Notes: generated by a model from the sequence alone, not told the origin. DNA of 64,000 bases from Tenacibaculum sp. 1_MG-2023 (GCF_030547425.1 NZ_JAUORH010000004.1:111073-175072); one strand, 5' to 3'; shown: positions 46,749 to 57,576, counted from the stretch's first letter. Numbers and translations are program-made.

Positions 46749-49700
46749 ATGAAAAGAATAACCCCTGTTTTACTAATGATTTTATTTTCAACCTTAGCAC
46801 ACGCCCAAGAAAACTATACCACCCTTTGGCAAAAGGTGCACAAGTTTGAAGCTGAAAACCTACCAAAATCTGCTTTAAAAATAGTAAACACTATTTACGA
46901 TAAAGCTGAAAAAAGTAACAATGCTCCTCAAATTATAAAATCGTTGTTTTATAAAAGTAAGTATGCTCTAACTTTAGAAGAAAATGCGCAATTAAAGATT
47001 ATTGATGAGTTTAAACAACAAATTAATCAACATAATTTTCCGACAAAAAATGTGCTAGAAAATGTATTAGCTAACTTATACTGGCAATATTTTAATCGAA
47101 ACAAATGGAAATTTTACAATCGTACCCAAACACAAGAAAAAGTAGATGGAAATGATTTTAGAACATGGGACTTAAATACGTTGTTTGCTGAAATTCATTG
47201 TCACTATCAAAATTCTTTAGAAAATGAATCTGCACTACAAAAAACAGACATTTATACTTTTAAAGATATTATTCAAGCGGAAAAAGACTCTAAAAAATAC
47301 CGCCCTACCCTATTTGACTTTTTAGCTCATAATGCCTTAGAGTTTTATAAAACCACAGAAACTAACATCACAAAACCTACTTATCAATTTAAAATTGATA
47401 ACGCTTTATACTTAGGTGAAGTTGATAGGTTTTCTGCTTTAAACCTTACTACAAAAGATGATTTATCATTACAGTTTAATGCCTTAAAAATCTATCAAAA
47501 ATTAATAACCTTTCATTTAAAAAACAAGAATTTTAATGCGCTTGTAGATGCCGATATTCAACGATTACAGTTTGTTAAGCAGCATATAACTTTAAATAAC
47601 AAACAAAAGTTATTGTTACAAACACTAAAAACATCAGTTAATAATTACAAGAACAATGAAGTTTCTGGATTGTATAGTTATGAAATAGCTAGAGTTTATA
47701 ATCAACAAGCTGGATCTTTTAAGACTAACAAAAACAAAGAGTTTCGTTTTAAAAATAGAGAAGCACTTGCTATCTGTAAAAAGGTTATTGAGCAGTTTCC
47801 TAAAAGCTTAGCTGCTGAAAAATGTGAAACTTTACAACAACAAATTACAGCTACATCACTCAGTATTCTTTCTGAAAAATTTGTACCAATCCAATCTCAC
47901 TCTAGATTACTAGTTACTTACAATAATATTGACAAGCTGTACTTCTCTGCTTATAAAATTGATTATAAACAATTAGAAAAGCTTCAAAAAATTCACAAAG
48001 AAGAAGAACGTTTTAACTTTATAAAAAAGCTTGCAAAAACTATTTCATGGAATAGTAACTTACGTAACGAAAAAGATTATTTGTCACATACAACTGAGGT
48101 AGTAGTTCCCGAATTAACTCAAGGAAATTATTTAATTGTAGCACACCAAAACGCTACTTTCAACTCTGAAGACTTATATGCTACTGCTCATTTACAAGCA
48201 ACCGATTTAGTTTTAGTAGAAAATAATAATGATGGTGTAAAAACGTACCAAGTTGTTGATAGAAACAATGGAAAACCAATTAAAAATGCTGAATTATTAT
48301 TACAAAACAAACAGCGTAGATATGGAAAAACAATTCATAAAAAACTAACAACTGATAAAAACGGATTTGCTTCTTTTAAAAGTGATGCTAGTTATGGTAA
48401 TGTGTACGTTACTGTAACTCACAAAAACGATTCAGCAGTTTTTGGTAACTATTACCTGAATAAATACCAAAAACAAGCCTCTCCAACTGCAAATGATAGT
48501 TATACCTCTATAAAGCCTTTTATTTTTACAGATAGAAGCATTTATCGACCAGGGCAAACCGTATACTTTAAAACTATTTTTGTTCAAGAAAAAGAGAACA
48601 AATCAACACCTTTTACTAGTGAATTTGTACAAGTAACATTAAATAATGTTAACGGTGAAGCAGTAAAAACACTAGAACTTAAGCTAAACGAATACGGATC
48701 TGCTTCAGGAGAAATTATACTCCCAAATACAGGGTTAACTGGTGAGTATTGGTTTTCTATTGATAAGAGTGAAAAACAAGAAAGCAGGTTTTATAAAACT
48801 ATAGATTTTGATTTTGAGAGAGAAGATTATATCACTCGTATTTCAGTTGAGGAATATAAACGTCCTAAATTTAAAACAGAATTTAAACCTGTAACAAAAA
48901 CCTATAAGTTACATGACAGTATTACAGTAAACGGATTTGCAAAAGCTTTTGCTGGTTCAAATATTACAGATGCTAAGGTGGTGTATAGCGTACATCGTAA
49001 AGTACAATATCCTATTTGGTGGTACTGGCGTAAACCTCAGTTTACTTCAGAAGCACAAGAAATTACACACGGTGAATTAACAACTGATGCACAAGGTAAC
49101 TTTTCAATTACTTTCAAAGCTTTACCCGATGAAAGTGTGAACAAAGAAAACTTACCTGTTTTTGAATATGAAATCACAGCTGATGTTACCGATGTTAATG
49201 GAGAAACTCGCTCAGCAACCACTATTGTAAAAGTTGGGTATCATGCATTACTTGCTACAGTACAAACTCCTTCAACAATACATAAATCAGACAAGGAAAC
49301 AAAAATTGAAATATCAAGTAAAAACTTAAACGGTGAGCTTGTTCCTGCCAAAGGAAGCATTAAAATATACAAATTACAAGCACCTAAAAACCCGTTACGT
49401 AAAAGACCTTGGGATACTCCAGATTATCAAGACATTTCAGAAAGTGAGTTTAGAAACTTATTTCCTCATGAAGCTTACACTTCGGAAGAGCAAAACCCTC
49501 AAAATTGGAAAAAAGGAAAATTAGTATTTGAGCAAAACTTCAATACAGATGAATCTAAAGAAATTATACTTAATAACTATAAAAAATGGGCTTCTGGTAA
49601 ATACATAACCGTATTAAGTTCTAAAGATAAATTTGGACAAAATGTTACAGACAAAGCTCTCTTTACAATAATTGATAACAAAGAAAAAAGTGTAACCGAC

Positions 49701-52700
49701 AATCAGTTATTCACGTATAACACAAATAAAACAACTTACAAACCAAATGACATTGCTGAGTTACAAATTGGTTCTGCTTCAAAAGATGTTACGGTTATAG
49801 TTCAAATAGAAAAGAATCATACCATCGTAAACACAGAGCTTATTCTTTTAAACGATAAAGTTAAAACGATAAAAGTTCCTGTTACTAAACGAGATATTGG
49901 TGGATTTGTTGTCAAATATTACTTCGTAAATTACAATAGTTTCATAAGTGGAATAATTCCTATTTCGGTTCCAAATGAACAAGATAGCATTACTATAGAA
50001 ACCAATACGTTTAGAGACAAACTACAACCTGGAACTCAAGAAACATGGAGTTTTACCATTAAAAACGATAAAAACAACAAAGTAGCAGCAGAGATGCTTG
50101 CAAGTATGTACGATGCTTCTTTAGATGAATTTAAACCACATAATTGGAGCTTTAACCCTATCTCTACCTCTACATATTACTCTTATAGTGGTAACGCAAA
50201 TGCTTATCAGAGTTTTGGTAATGAACGATTCAGAGTTTTTAATAATAACTATCTTTCATCCTTTAAAACTCAACGATATGACCAATTAAACTGGTTTGGT
50301 TTTTACTTCGGAATGAATAGAAATATTCGTTTAAGAGGCTTAGCTATGAACGCTAAAATGCAACCTTCTCCAGAAGTAGAAATGATTGTTGAAGAGAAAG
50401 AACTTTTAGATACTCAAGAAGCTGATTTGGCAAATGATTCAGTTATGACGGGATACGCTAAAAAAGAATCTAAACAAGAAAACGTTTCTTTAGATGGGGT
50501 CCAAATTCGTAAAAACCTTCAAGAAACTGCTTTTTTCTATCCTCATTTACAAACCGATAAAGATGGAAATGTTACTTTTAGTTTTACAACCCCTGAAGCT
50601 TTAACACGATGGAAGTTGCAGTTATTAGCACACACAAAAGAATTGCAATCGGCGACCAAAACATTAACTACTGTTACTCAAAAAGAATTAATGGTAATGC
50701 CTAATGCTCCAAGATTTTTAAGAGAAGGAGATCAAATTACATTCAGCTCTAAAATTGCTAATATCTCTGATAAAAACTTAGAAGGTACAGCGCAACTTGT
50801 ATTAACTGATGCTATTACAGGAAAAGAAATCAATCTGTTAAGTAATTCTTCTAAAAACCAGTCTTTCAGTGTTGATGCTAACGGAAACACTCAGGTTTCT
50901 TGGAACTTATCAATTCCTGATACTTATCAAGCAATTCAATATAAAATAATTGCCAAGGCAGGAGATTTTTCTGATGGAGAACAAAATGTATTGCCAGTAT
51001 TATCTAACAGAATGTTGGTTACTGAAACCTTACCTATGTGGGTTCGTTCAAATCAAACTAAAACATTTACGCTAGATAAGCTACAAAATCAGACTTCGAC
51101 TACGCTCAGTCACCATAAATTAACATTAGAAGTAACTTCAAATCCTGTATGGTACGCAGTACAAGCTTTACCGTATTTAATGGAGTATCCGTACGAATGT
51201 AGTGAGCAGACTTTTGCTCGTTATTATGCGAATACTTTGGCGAGTCATATTGCAAATTCAAACCCAAGAATTCAAGAAGTCTTTAATGCTTGGAAATCTT
51301 CAGATGCTTTATTGAGCAACTTAGAAAAAAATCAAGAATTAAAATCGTTGATTATTCAAGAAACTCCTTGGTTACGCGACGCACAATCAGAAACCGAACA
51401 AAAGAAGCGTATTGCTTTGTTGTTTGATTTAAACAAAATGAACAACGAGCAACAAAACGCTATTAATAAACTACTGCAAATGCAGTTAAGCAATGGAGGT
51501 TTCCCTTGGTTTAAAGGGAATGATAATCCTAATATTTATATCACGAATCATATTGCTACTGGTTTTGGACATTTACAAAAATTAGGTATTGATAATAAAG
51601 ACGATTCTTTACAGAAAATGCTTGTAGATGCTATCCACTTTTTAGATGCTGAAATTGAACATACGTACAAGAAGTTATTAGAAAGTGCTGAACGTATTAA
51701 AGCTGAAAAAGGGCAAAAAGAATACACTAAGTATTTGGAAAAAAACCACCTAAACTACTTTATCATTCAGTATTTATACATGCGTTCTTTTTATAAAGAT
51801 ATCAATGTTAATAGTACAAGTAAAACCGCTATTGAATACTACAAAAATCAAACAGCAACTTACTGGAAAGAGTTTAGTTTATACGGAAAAGGGCAAATTG
51901 CCCTAATACAGTTTAGAAATGGTAATACATCAATTGCTAATAAAATTTTAAAATCTTTAAGAGAGAACAGTATTACTTCTGATGAGTTGGGAATGTATTG
52001 GAAAGAAAATCAACCAAGTTGGTACTGGCATCAAGCACCTATTGAAACACAGTCGTTGTTAATTGAAGCTTTTTCAGAAATTGAAGATGACACTCAAACT
52101 ATTGACAACCTAAAAATATGGTTACTAAAAAATAAACAAACCAATCGTTGGAAAACTACCAAAGCAACTACTGAAGCTGTATATGCATTATTATTACGAG
52201 GTAGTGATTGGATTTCGGTAACTGATATGGTGAATGTAACAATTGGAGAGAAAACAATCAATCCTTCTAAATTAGAAGATACAAAAATTGAGGCAGGTAC
52301 CGGTTATTTTAAAACCTCTTGGAATGGTTCTGAAATTACTCCTAATATGAGTACGGTGAGTATTACTAAAAAAGGAAAAGGTATTGCTTGGGGTGGATTG
52401 TATTGGCAATATTTTGAAGATTTAGATAAAATCACTTCAGCAAAAACTCCACTACAGTTAAAGAAAAAACTATTTAAAAAAGTAAATACTTATATGGGTA
52501 AACAACTTCAAGAAGTTACAAAAAACACACAATTAAATGTAGGAGATTTAATGACTGTTAGAATTGAACTTCGCTCTGATAGAAATATGGAATTTGTACA
52601 CATGAAAGACATGAGAGCAAGCGGAGTTGAACCGATTAACGTATTATCACAATACAAATGGCAAGATGGTTTAGGGTATTATGAAAGTACAAAAGATGCT

Positions 52701-52868
52701 GCAACAAATTTCTTTTTCGATCGTTTACCTAAAGGGGTATATGTATTTGAGTATGATGTACGTGTAAATAATTCAGGAAACTTTAGTAATGGAATCACAA
52801 CTATTCAAAGTATGTATTCTCCCGAGTTTAGTAGTCATTCAAAAGGAGAAAGACTACTAATTAAGTAA
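46749..52868 (+). CDS. Large secreted alpha-2-macroglobulin family protein
   Basis: A 2039-residue exported protein, probably a periplasmic protease trap or envelope guard. The start MKRITPVLLMILFSTLAHAQ gives a clean signal peptide without lipobox; an in-frame ATG 48 nt upstream is rejected. An N-terminal helical region is followed by macroglobulin domains (FTDRSIYRPGQTVYFKTIF is the MG-domain hallmark), the A2M domain (FFYPHLQTDKDGNVTFSFTT) and the thioester domain with YPYECSEQTFARYYA, Cys1484 and Gln1487 forming the CxEQ thioester. The alpha/alpha barrel and receptor-like end follow. The pbpC partner seen in enterobacteria is absent. Confidence 0.92.
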   Translation: MKRITPVLLMILFSTLAHAQENYTTLWQKVHKFEAENLPKSALKIVNTIYDKAEKSNNAPQIIKSLFYKSKYALTLEENAQLKIIDEFKQQINQHNFPTKNVLENVLANLYWQYFNRNKWKFYNRTQTQEKVDGNDFRTWDLNTLFAEIHCHYQNSLENESALQKTDIYTFKDIIQAEKDSKKYRPTLFDFLAHNALEFYKTTETNITKPTYQFKIDNALYLGEVDRFSALNLTTKDDLSLQFNALKIYQKLITFHLKNKNFNALVDADIQRLQFVKQHITLNNKQKLLLQTLKTSVNNYKNNEVSGLYSYEIARVYNQQAGSFKTNKNKEFRFKNREALAICKKVIEQFPKSLAAEKCETLQQQITATSLSILSEKFVPIQSHSRLLVTYNNIDKLYFSAYKIDYKQLEKLQKIHKEEERFNFIKKLAKTISWNSNLRNEKDYLSHTTEVVVPELTQGNYLIVAHQNATFNSEDLYATAHLQATDLVLVENNNDGVKTYQVVDRNNGKPIKNAELLLQNKQRRYGKTIHKKLTTDKNGFASFKSDASYGNVYVTVTHKNDSAVFGNYYLNKYQKQASPTANDSYTSIKPFIFTDRSIYRPGQTVYFKTIFVQEKENKSTPFTSEFVQVTLNNVNGEAVKTLELKLNEYGSASGEIILPNTGLTGEYWFSIDKSEKQESRFYKTIDFDFEREDYITRISVEEYKRPKFKTEFKPVTKTYKLHDSITVNGFAKAFAGSNITDAKVVYSVHRKVQYPIWWYWRKPQFTSEAQEITHGELTTDAQGNFSITFKALPDESVNKENLPVFEYEITADVTDVNGETRSATTIVKVGYHALLATVQTPSTIHKSDKETKIEISSKNLNGELVPAKGSIKIYKLQAPKNPLRKRPWDTPDYQDISESEFRNLFPHEAYTSEEQNPQNWKKGKLVFEQNFNTDESKEIILNNYKKWASGKYITVLSSKDKFGQNVTDKALFTIIDNKEKSVTDNQLFTYNTNKTTYKPNDIAELQIGSASKDVTVIVQIEKNHTIVNTELILLNDKVKTIKVPVTKRDIGGFVVKYYFVNYNSFISGIIPISVPNEQDSITIETNTFRDKLQPGTQETWSFTIKNDKNNKVAAEMLASMYDASLDEFKPHNWSFNPISTSTYYSYSGNANAYQSFGNERFRVFNNNYLSSFKTQRYDQLNWFGFYFGMNRNIRLRGLAMNAKMQPSPEVEMIVEEKELLDTQEADLANDSVMTGYAKKESKQENVSLDGVQIRKNLQETAFFYPHLQTDKDGNVTFSFTTPEALTRWKLQLLAHTKELQSATKTLTTVTQKELMVMPNAPRFLREGDQITFSSKIANISDKNLEGTAQLVLTDAITGKEINLLSNSSKNQSFSVDANGNTQVSWNLSIPDTYQAIQYKIIAKAGDFSDGEQNVLPVLSNRMLVTETLPMWVRSNQTKTFTLDKLQNQTSTTLSHHKLTLEVTSNPVWYAVQALPYLMEYPYECSEQTFARYYANTLASHIANSNPRIQEVFNAWKSSDALLSNLEKNQELKSLIIQETPWLRDAQSETEQKKRIALLFDLNKMNNEQQNAINKLLQMQLSNGGFPWFKGNDNPNIYITNHIATGFGHLQKLGIDNKDDSLQKMLVDAIHFLDAEIEHTYKKLLESAERIKAEKGQKEYTKYLEKNHLNYFIIQYLYMRSFYKDINVNSTSKTAIEYYKNQTATYWKEFSLYGKGQIALIQFRNGNTSIANKILKSLRENSITSDELGMYWKENQPSWYWHQAPIETQSLLIEAFSEIEDDTQTIDNLKIWLLKNKQTNRWKTTKATTEAVYALLLRGSDWISVTDMVNVTIGEKTINPSKLEDTKIEAGTGYFKTSWNGSEITPNMSTVSITKKGKGIAWGGLYWQYFEDLDKITSAKTPLQLKKKLFKKVNTYMGKQLQEVTKNTQLNVGDLMTVRIELRSDRNMEFVHMKDMRASGVEPINVLSQYKWQDGLGYYESTKDAATNFFFDRLPKGVYVFEYDVRVNNSGNFSNGITTIQSMYSPEFSSHSKGERLLIK

Positions 52869-52910
52869 AATAATTTATCTTAGCATTCACAAAACACTAA
52901 ATTAAAAATT

Positions 52911-53384
52911 ATGAAGAAATTCTTTTTATTCATCGGTTTTTTAACCATTTCATTTTTCACTGCAAATGCACAAGAAATTTCTGACAACGCTATTGGTCTT
53001 CGTTTAGGAGATAATGATGGTTTTGGAGCTGAAATTTCTTACCAACGTAGATTAAGCGATAACAATCGTTTAGAACTTGATTTAGGTTTAAGAAATGGTA
53101 GTGGCTATGATGGATTTAAAGCTACTGCTTTATACCAATGGGTATGGCAATTAGAAAATCGTTTTAACTGGTTCGCTGGTGCTGGTGGTGGTTTAGGTCA
53201 CTGGAATGCAAAGAATGTAAATGTGTCAGAAACATACGTTTTTGTTTCTGGTGTAATTGGAATCGAATATAGTTTTGATATCCCTTTAATGATTTCTTTA
53301 GATTACAGACCTGACATAGGATTCGGTGATTACTATAAAGACTTTAACTCTGACTTCGGTTTAGGTATCCGTTACCAGTTCTAA
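52911..53384 (+). CDS. Small outer membrane beta-barrel protein
   Basis: A 157-residue exported protein: signal peptide MKKFFLFIGFLTISFFTANA, then alternating strands (GLRLGDNDGFGAEISYQRRL, ALYQWVWQLENRFNWFAGAG) and a C-terminal FGLGIRYQF ending in Phe, as expected of a BAM-inserted barrel of about eight strands. The specific role is unknown. It begins 42 nt after the macroglobulin gene and ends at a strong terminator. Confidence 0.8.
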   Translation: MKKFFLFIGFLTISFFTANAQEISDNAIGLRLGDNDGFGAEISYQRRLSDNNRLELDLGLRNGSGYDGFKATALYQWVWQLENRFNWFAGAGGGLGHWNAKNVNVSETYVFVSGVIGIEYSFDIPLMISLDYRPDIGFGDYYKDFNSDFGLGIRYQF

Positions 53385-53406
53385 AAAAGATAACAATAAA
53401 ATTTAT

Positions 53407-53439
53407 AAAAACCTCTAAAGTAACTTTAGAGGTTTTTTT
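53407..53439 (+). terminator. Terminator after the small barrel gene
   Basis: AAACCTCTAAAG, loop TAA, CTTTAGAGGTTT with a T-run to 53439: perfect stem and T-tract. Confidence 0.85.
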
Positions 53440-53530
53440 ATTGTAACCCCTCTGAGTTAAACACTTATTACCAATGTTTTCACAAAGTAACTTTTACATT
53501 AAATAAAAAACACATAAATATTATAAAAAC

Positions 53531-53556
53531 ATTAACCTATTAACACTTTGTAAACT
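53531..53556 (+). promoter_or_regulatory. Tandem TTAAC motifs upstream of the phytase-linked receptor
   Basis: ATTAACCT and ATTAACAC stand directly side by side in this AT-rich gap, followed by TTTGTAAAC. Such short direct repeats recall response-regulator sites (for example TTAACA repeats of PhoP in Bacillus), but the spacing is different, so this is only a pointer. The gap 53440-53657 holds no gene. Confidence 0.2.
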
Positions 53557-53657
53557 TTATATATAAGTTTTAATAATTGTTTACTAACAAATTTGAAATC
53601 TAGTTGCTAGTTATCATAAATAATTTCGCCATGGATAATTTCACTAAAGATTTCAAA

Positions 53658-56405
53658 ATGAAAAAATTAATACTAATTACGCTTTGCTTTATAAGTATTT
53701 TAGGATATTCACAAAGCAAATCGGGGTTAAAAGGAAGAGTTTTAGACGAAACAAATCAACCTTTACCTGGAGCTACAATAAGCATTCCTTCTTTACAAGT
53801 TGGATTTTCCACCGACTTTAATGGAAACTACGAACTTTTAAATATTCCTATAGGAAATTACGAAGTTCAAATATCTTTCTTAGGCTATCAAACCTTAACA
53901 GAAACCATTACACTTACAAACAATATCCAATCTAAAAACTTTTCCTTACTACCTAAAATAGATAGATTGGATGAAGTTGTTATTAAAGGAAGTATTGGTA
54001 AAGGACAGGCAAAAGCCTTAAATCAACAAAAAAACAAAGAGAATATAACCAATATTATTTCTGCTGACCAAGTAGGAAAGTTTCCTGATGCCAATATTGG
54101 TGATGCCTTAAAACGTGTTCCGGGTATTTCTATGCAAAACGACCAAGGAGAAGCTAGAGATATCGTTATTCGCGGATTAGCACCCCAATTAAACTCGGTA
54201 ACTTTAAATGGTGACAGAATTCCGTCTGCCGAAGGAGATAACCGTAGAGTTCAAATGGATTTAATTCCTTCAGACATGATTCAAACCATTGAGGTTAACA
54301 AAGCTGTTACACCAGATATGGAAGGAGACGCTATTGGTGGCTCTGTTAATTTAGTTACACGTTCTGCTCCTACCACTTTTAGAGCTTTCGTTGCTGGTTC
54401 TTACGGACAAAACCCTGTAAGAAATACGCCTAACTATAATGTTTCTGCATTAGTTGCCAATAGAGCTTTTAAAAACGAACTAGGCTATGTAATCAATGCT
54501 TCATACAACTCTAACGATTATGGTTCAGATAATGTTGAGTTTGAATGGGAAAAAGAAAATAACAAAACATACATTGGTGAACACGATATTAGACGTTACG
54601 ATGTAAAAAGAAATAGAATGAGTGTTTCCGCCAACTTAGACTGGACACCTGACAACAACAATACGCTTTTCTTTAAGTCTATGTACAATCAGAGAAACGA
54701 CTATGAAAACCGTTATAGAGTACGTTTTAGAAAAATAGATGAACCAGATGCTACAGGAGTATCAAAAGCTGAAGTACGTCGTCAAACTAAAGGAGGTATC
54801 AACAATGATACAAACGACAACACACGTTTAGAGCGTCAGAGTACTTACAATATATCTGTAGGTGGAGAACACATTATTTTTGGAAACATTAAATTGAACT
54901 GGAAAACGGGAACAGCCAAAGCAAAAGAAGAACGTCCAGACGAACGTTATATCAGTTTTGAAAACGATGACATTGAAGTTATGCAAGACTTCTCACGAAC
55001 AAACTTCCCTGTATTACGACCAACAAATAACGATTTTAACGATCCTTCAACTTTTGAATACAATGAAATAACACAACAGCAGGGATTTACACAAGAGCGT
55101 AAAATTAGTTCTAATGTTGATGTTTTAATTCCTATTAATACTACAGGAGCTTACAAAAACTCATTAAAGTTTGGGTTTAAGCACAAGTACAAAGAAAAAG
55201 TAAGAGATAATAGCTTTTATGAGTATGATTTAGAAAATCAATTTCTAACCATGAATACCACTACTACTAAAGACTATACTATTAATGGTTATTTAGCAGG
55301 CGATGATTATAAATCAGGGCTTTTTGTTTCAAAAGAATTTTTAGGAAGTTTAAACTTAAAAGGAGGTGAACTTGTATTAGATGAATTTGTTCCTGAAAAC
55401 TACGATGCTAATGAAAACATTTATGCTGCATACGGAATGTTACAACAAAACTTAGGTAACAACTTTTCTTTTATAGTTGGTGTAAGAGTTGAAAAAACAA
55501 CAACTGACTACAATGGTTTTGCTATTGATGTTGAAACTGCTGATGATTTAAGCGACGTAACTAAAACATCAGGAACTAGAAACTACACAAACTGGCTACC
55601 TAACTTACAAGCTAAATACAACCTTGATAAAAACACCATTGTTAGAGCAGCTTGGACAAATACTATTGCAAGACCGAACTATTTTGATTTGGTTCCTTAT
55701 AGGAATATTAATAGTGATGATATTGAAGCTGAGTATGGAAATCCTAATTTAGATCCTACTGAAGCAATGAACTTTGACTTAATGTTTGAACACTATTTTA
55801 GTAATGTAGGTATTATATCAGCAGGAGTTTTTTATAAAGATTTAGATCAATTTATTTACAATTCAGTTACTGAAGAACCAATTACCATTGGAGGTGTAAC
55901 AGAAACCTACGATGTAACAAGACCTTTTAACGGAGGTACTGCTGAAATTTATGGTTTTGAAGTGGCTTTACAACGTAAATTAAACTTCTTACCTGGCTTC
56001 TTAAGAAACTTAACTGTGTATGGTAACTATACCTATACAGACTCTAAAACAGATGGTATTGCTGATAGAGAAGATGGCTTGCCTTTGGCTGGTGCTGTTA
56101 AAAACATGTTTAACGGATCGTTGGCCTATGAAAGTTCTAAACTATCCATTAGAGCCTCTTTAAACTTTGCTGATGATTATATTTTTGAATACGGTGGCGA
56201 TGCTTTTACGGATGTATTTTATGACGAACAATTGTTTGTAGACCTAAATGCTTCTTACCGTATTACTAAAAACTTACAAATCTTTGCTGAAGCAAAAAAC
56301 TTAACTAATCAAGAATTACGTTTTTACCAAGAAACTAAACACCAAACAATGCAAGCCGAGTTTTATAACTATAACTGGAACGCCGGTTTAAAATACAATT
56401 TTTAA
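53658..56405 (+). CDS. TonB-dependent outer membrane receptor linked to phytase
   Basis: A 915-residue TonB-dependent receptor without a SusD partner. The start MKKLILITLCFISILGYSQ (53658) gives the signal peptide; the ATG 54 nt upstream is rejected. It has a carboxypeptidase-like regulatory domain (about residues 24-105, LKGRVLDETNQPLPGATISI), plug (GDALKRVPGISMQNDQGEAR and TIEVNKAVTPDMEGDAIGGS) and a barrel ending NAGLKYNF. The phytase gene starts 2 nt downstream, so it probably imports inositol phosphates or their products. Confidence 0.93.
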   Translation: MKKLILITLCFISILGYSQSKSGLKGRVLDETNQPLPGATISIPSLQVGFSTDFNGNYELLNIPIGNYEVQISFLGYQTLTETITLTNNIQSKNFSLLPKIDRLDEVVIKGSIGKGQAKALNQQKNKENITNIISADQVGKFPDANIGDALKRVPGISMQNDQGEARDIVIRGLAPQLNSVTLNGDRIPSAEGDNRRVQMDLIPSDMIQTIEVNKAVTPDMEGDAIGGSVNLVTRSAPTTFRAFVAGSYGQNPVRNTPNYNVSALVANRAFKNELGYVINASYNSNDYGSDNVEFEWEKENNKTYIGEHDIRRYDVKRNRMSVSANLDWTPDNNNTLFFKSMYNQRNDYENRYRVRFRKIDEPDATGVSKAEVRRQTKGGINNDTNDNTRLERQSTYNISVGGEHIIFGNIKLNWKTGTAKAKEERPDERYISFENDDIEVMQDFSRTNFPVLRPTNNDFNDPSTFEYNEITQQQGFTQERKISSNVDVLIPINTTGAYKNSLKFGFKHKYKEKVRDNSFYEYDLENQFLTMNTTTTKDYTINGYLAGDDYKSGLFVSKEFLGSLNLKGGELVLDEFVPENYDANENIYAAYGMLQQNLGNNFSFIVGVRVEKTTTDYNGFAIDVETADDLSDVTKTSGTRNYTNWLPNLQAKYNLDKNTIVRAAWTNTIARPNYFDLVPYRNINSDDIEAEYGNPNLDPTEAMNFDLMFEHYFSNVGIISAGVFYKDLDQFIYNSVTEEPITIGGVTETYDVTRPFNGGTAEIYGFEVALQRKLNFLPGFLRNLTVYGNYTYTDSKTDGIADREDGLPLAGAVKNMFNGSLAYESSKLSIRASLNFADDYIFEYGGDAFTDVFYDEQLFVDLNASYRITKNLQIFAEAKNLTNQELRFYQETKHQTMQAEFYNYNWNAGLKYNF

Positions 56406-56407
56406 GA

Positions 56408-57472
56408 ATGAATAATGTATACAAAATAACACTTACTTGCCTTATTTTAAGCGCTTGTAAAGTTGAAAAAATAGTACATCAAAACCCACAAGCTAAACCA
56501 GTAGTAGCTTTAACTGCTGATGCTGAAACAGCACCTGTTACTTCTTTTGACGATGCTGCTGATGATCCGTGTGTGTGGATAAATCCCGCTGATGTAACAA
56601 CATCAACCATAATTGGCACAAACAAAAAAGAAGGTTTAGAAGTTTATAATTTAGAAGGAGAACGTTTGTATTCTTATAAAATAGGACGTGTAAACAATGT
56701 TGATATTCGTGATGGATTCTTATTAAACGGAAAAGAAGTTTCAGTAGTTACCGCTAGTAATAGAACCTATAATACTATTTCTGTATTGATTGTAAAACCT
56801 ACAGGTGAATTAGAAGATGCTGCTGCAAGAAAAATAACTTCTAACTTAAAAGAGGTTTATGGTTTAGGAATGTATAAAAGCCCTAAAACTAACAAATTTT
56901 ATGTTTTTATGGTTGGTAAAAAAGGCGGTGTTGAGCAATGGGAGTTGTTTGAAAGCAACACTCAAATTGATGCTAAGTTAGTCCGTGAATTTTCATTAGG
57001 AAGTCAAGGAGAAGGTATTGTTGCCGATGATGTACACGCCAAGGTATATATTGGAGAAGAGAACAAAGCTTTGTGGAAGTACGATGCAGAACCCAATGCT
57101 TTAAACAACCGTGTAAAGGTTATCAGCACCAAAGATTTGAATATGAAAGATGATTTTGAAGGTGTTACCTTATACGATGCTGGAAATGGAAAAGGATATA
57201 TTATTTTATCCTCACAAGGAAATAACAGTTATGCTGTTTTTGATAGAATTAGCAATCAATACCTAGGTAGTTTCTCATTAAAAGACGGTGCTATTGACGG
57301 TACCTACGATACGGACGGAATTGATGTAACTTCTGTTAATTTTGGCTCAAAATACCCTAAAGGATTCTTTATTGCGCAAGATGGTGCTAATACCCAAGGT
57401 AAAGACAGTTTACATCAAAATTTTAAAATCATTGACTGGCAAAAAATTTCTAAAAATCTACATTTAGATTAG
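56408..57472 (+). CDS. Beta-propeller phytase lipoprotein
   Basis: A 354-residue 3-phytase-type enzyme (beta-propeller phytase) releasing phosphate from myo-inositol hexakisphosphate, with calcium as cofactor. It has a short lipoprotein signal (TLTCLILSAC). Family motifs appear in order: DDAADDPCVWINP, NNVDIRDGF, GKKGGVEQWELF, GEENKALWKYDAEP, DDFEGVTLYDAGNGKGYII and YDTDGIDV. Acidic residues for the calcium sites are present. The 2-nt spacing to the TonB receptor makes a receptor-phytase operon. Confidence 0.93.
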   Translation: MNNVYKITLTCLILSACKVEKIVHQNPQAKPVVALTADAETAPVTSFDDAADDPCVWINPADVTTSTIIGTNKKEGLEVYNLEGERLYSYKIGRVNNVDIRDGFLLNGKEVSVVTASNRTYNTISVLIVKPTGELEDAAARKITSNLKEVYGLGMYKSPKTNKFYVFMVGKKGGVEQWELFESNTQIDAKLVREFSLGSQGEGIVADDVHAKVYIGEENKALWKYDAEPNALNNRVKVISTKDLNMKDDFEGVTLYDAGNGKGYIILSSQGNNSYAVFDRISNQYLGSFSLKDGAIDGTYDTDGIDVTSVNFGSKYPKGFFIAQDGANTQGKDSLHQNFKIIDWQKISKNLHLD

Positions 57473-57501
57473 TCAAATTAGTGTATTTGTTGTGTAATTT
57501 G

Positions 57502-57534
57502 AAAAGCCTTTTGGTAAAACCAAGAGGCTTTTTT
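57502..57534 (+). terminator. Terminator after the phytase gene
   Basis: AAAAGCCTTTTGG (57502-57514) and CCAAGAGGCTTTT (57520-57532) pair with one T-G wobble around a 5-nt loop, and a T-run follows to 57534. Confidence 0.8.
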
Positions 57535-57576
57535 AACGCTAATAAAATTAGCTTAAAACATAGTCTTTAAAAAACA

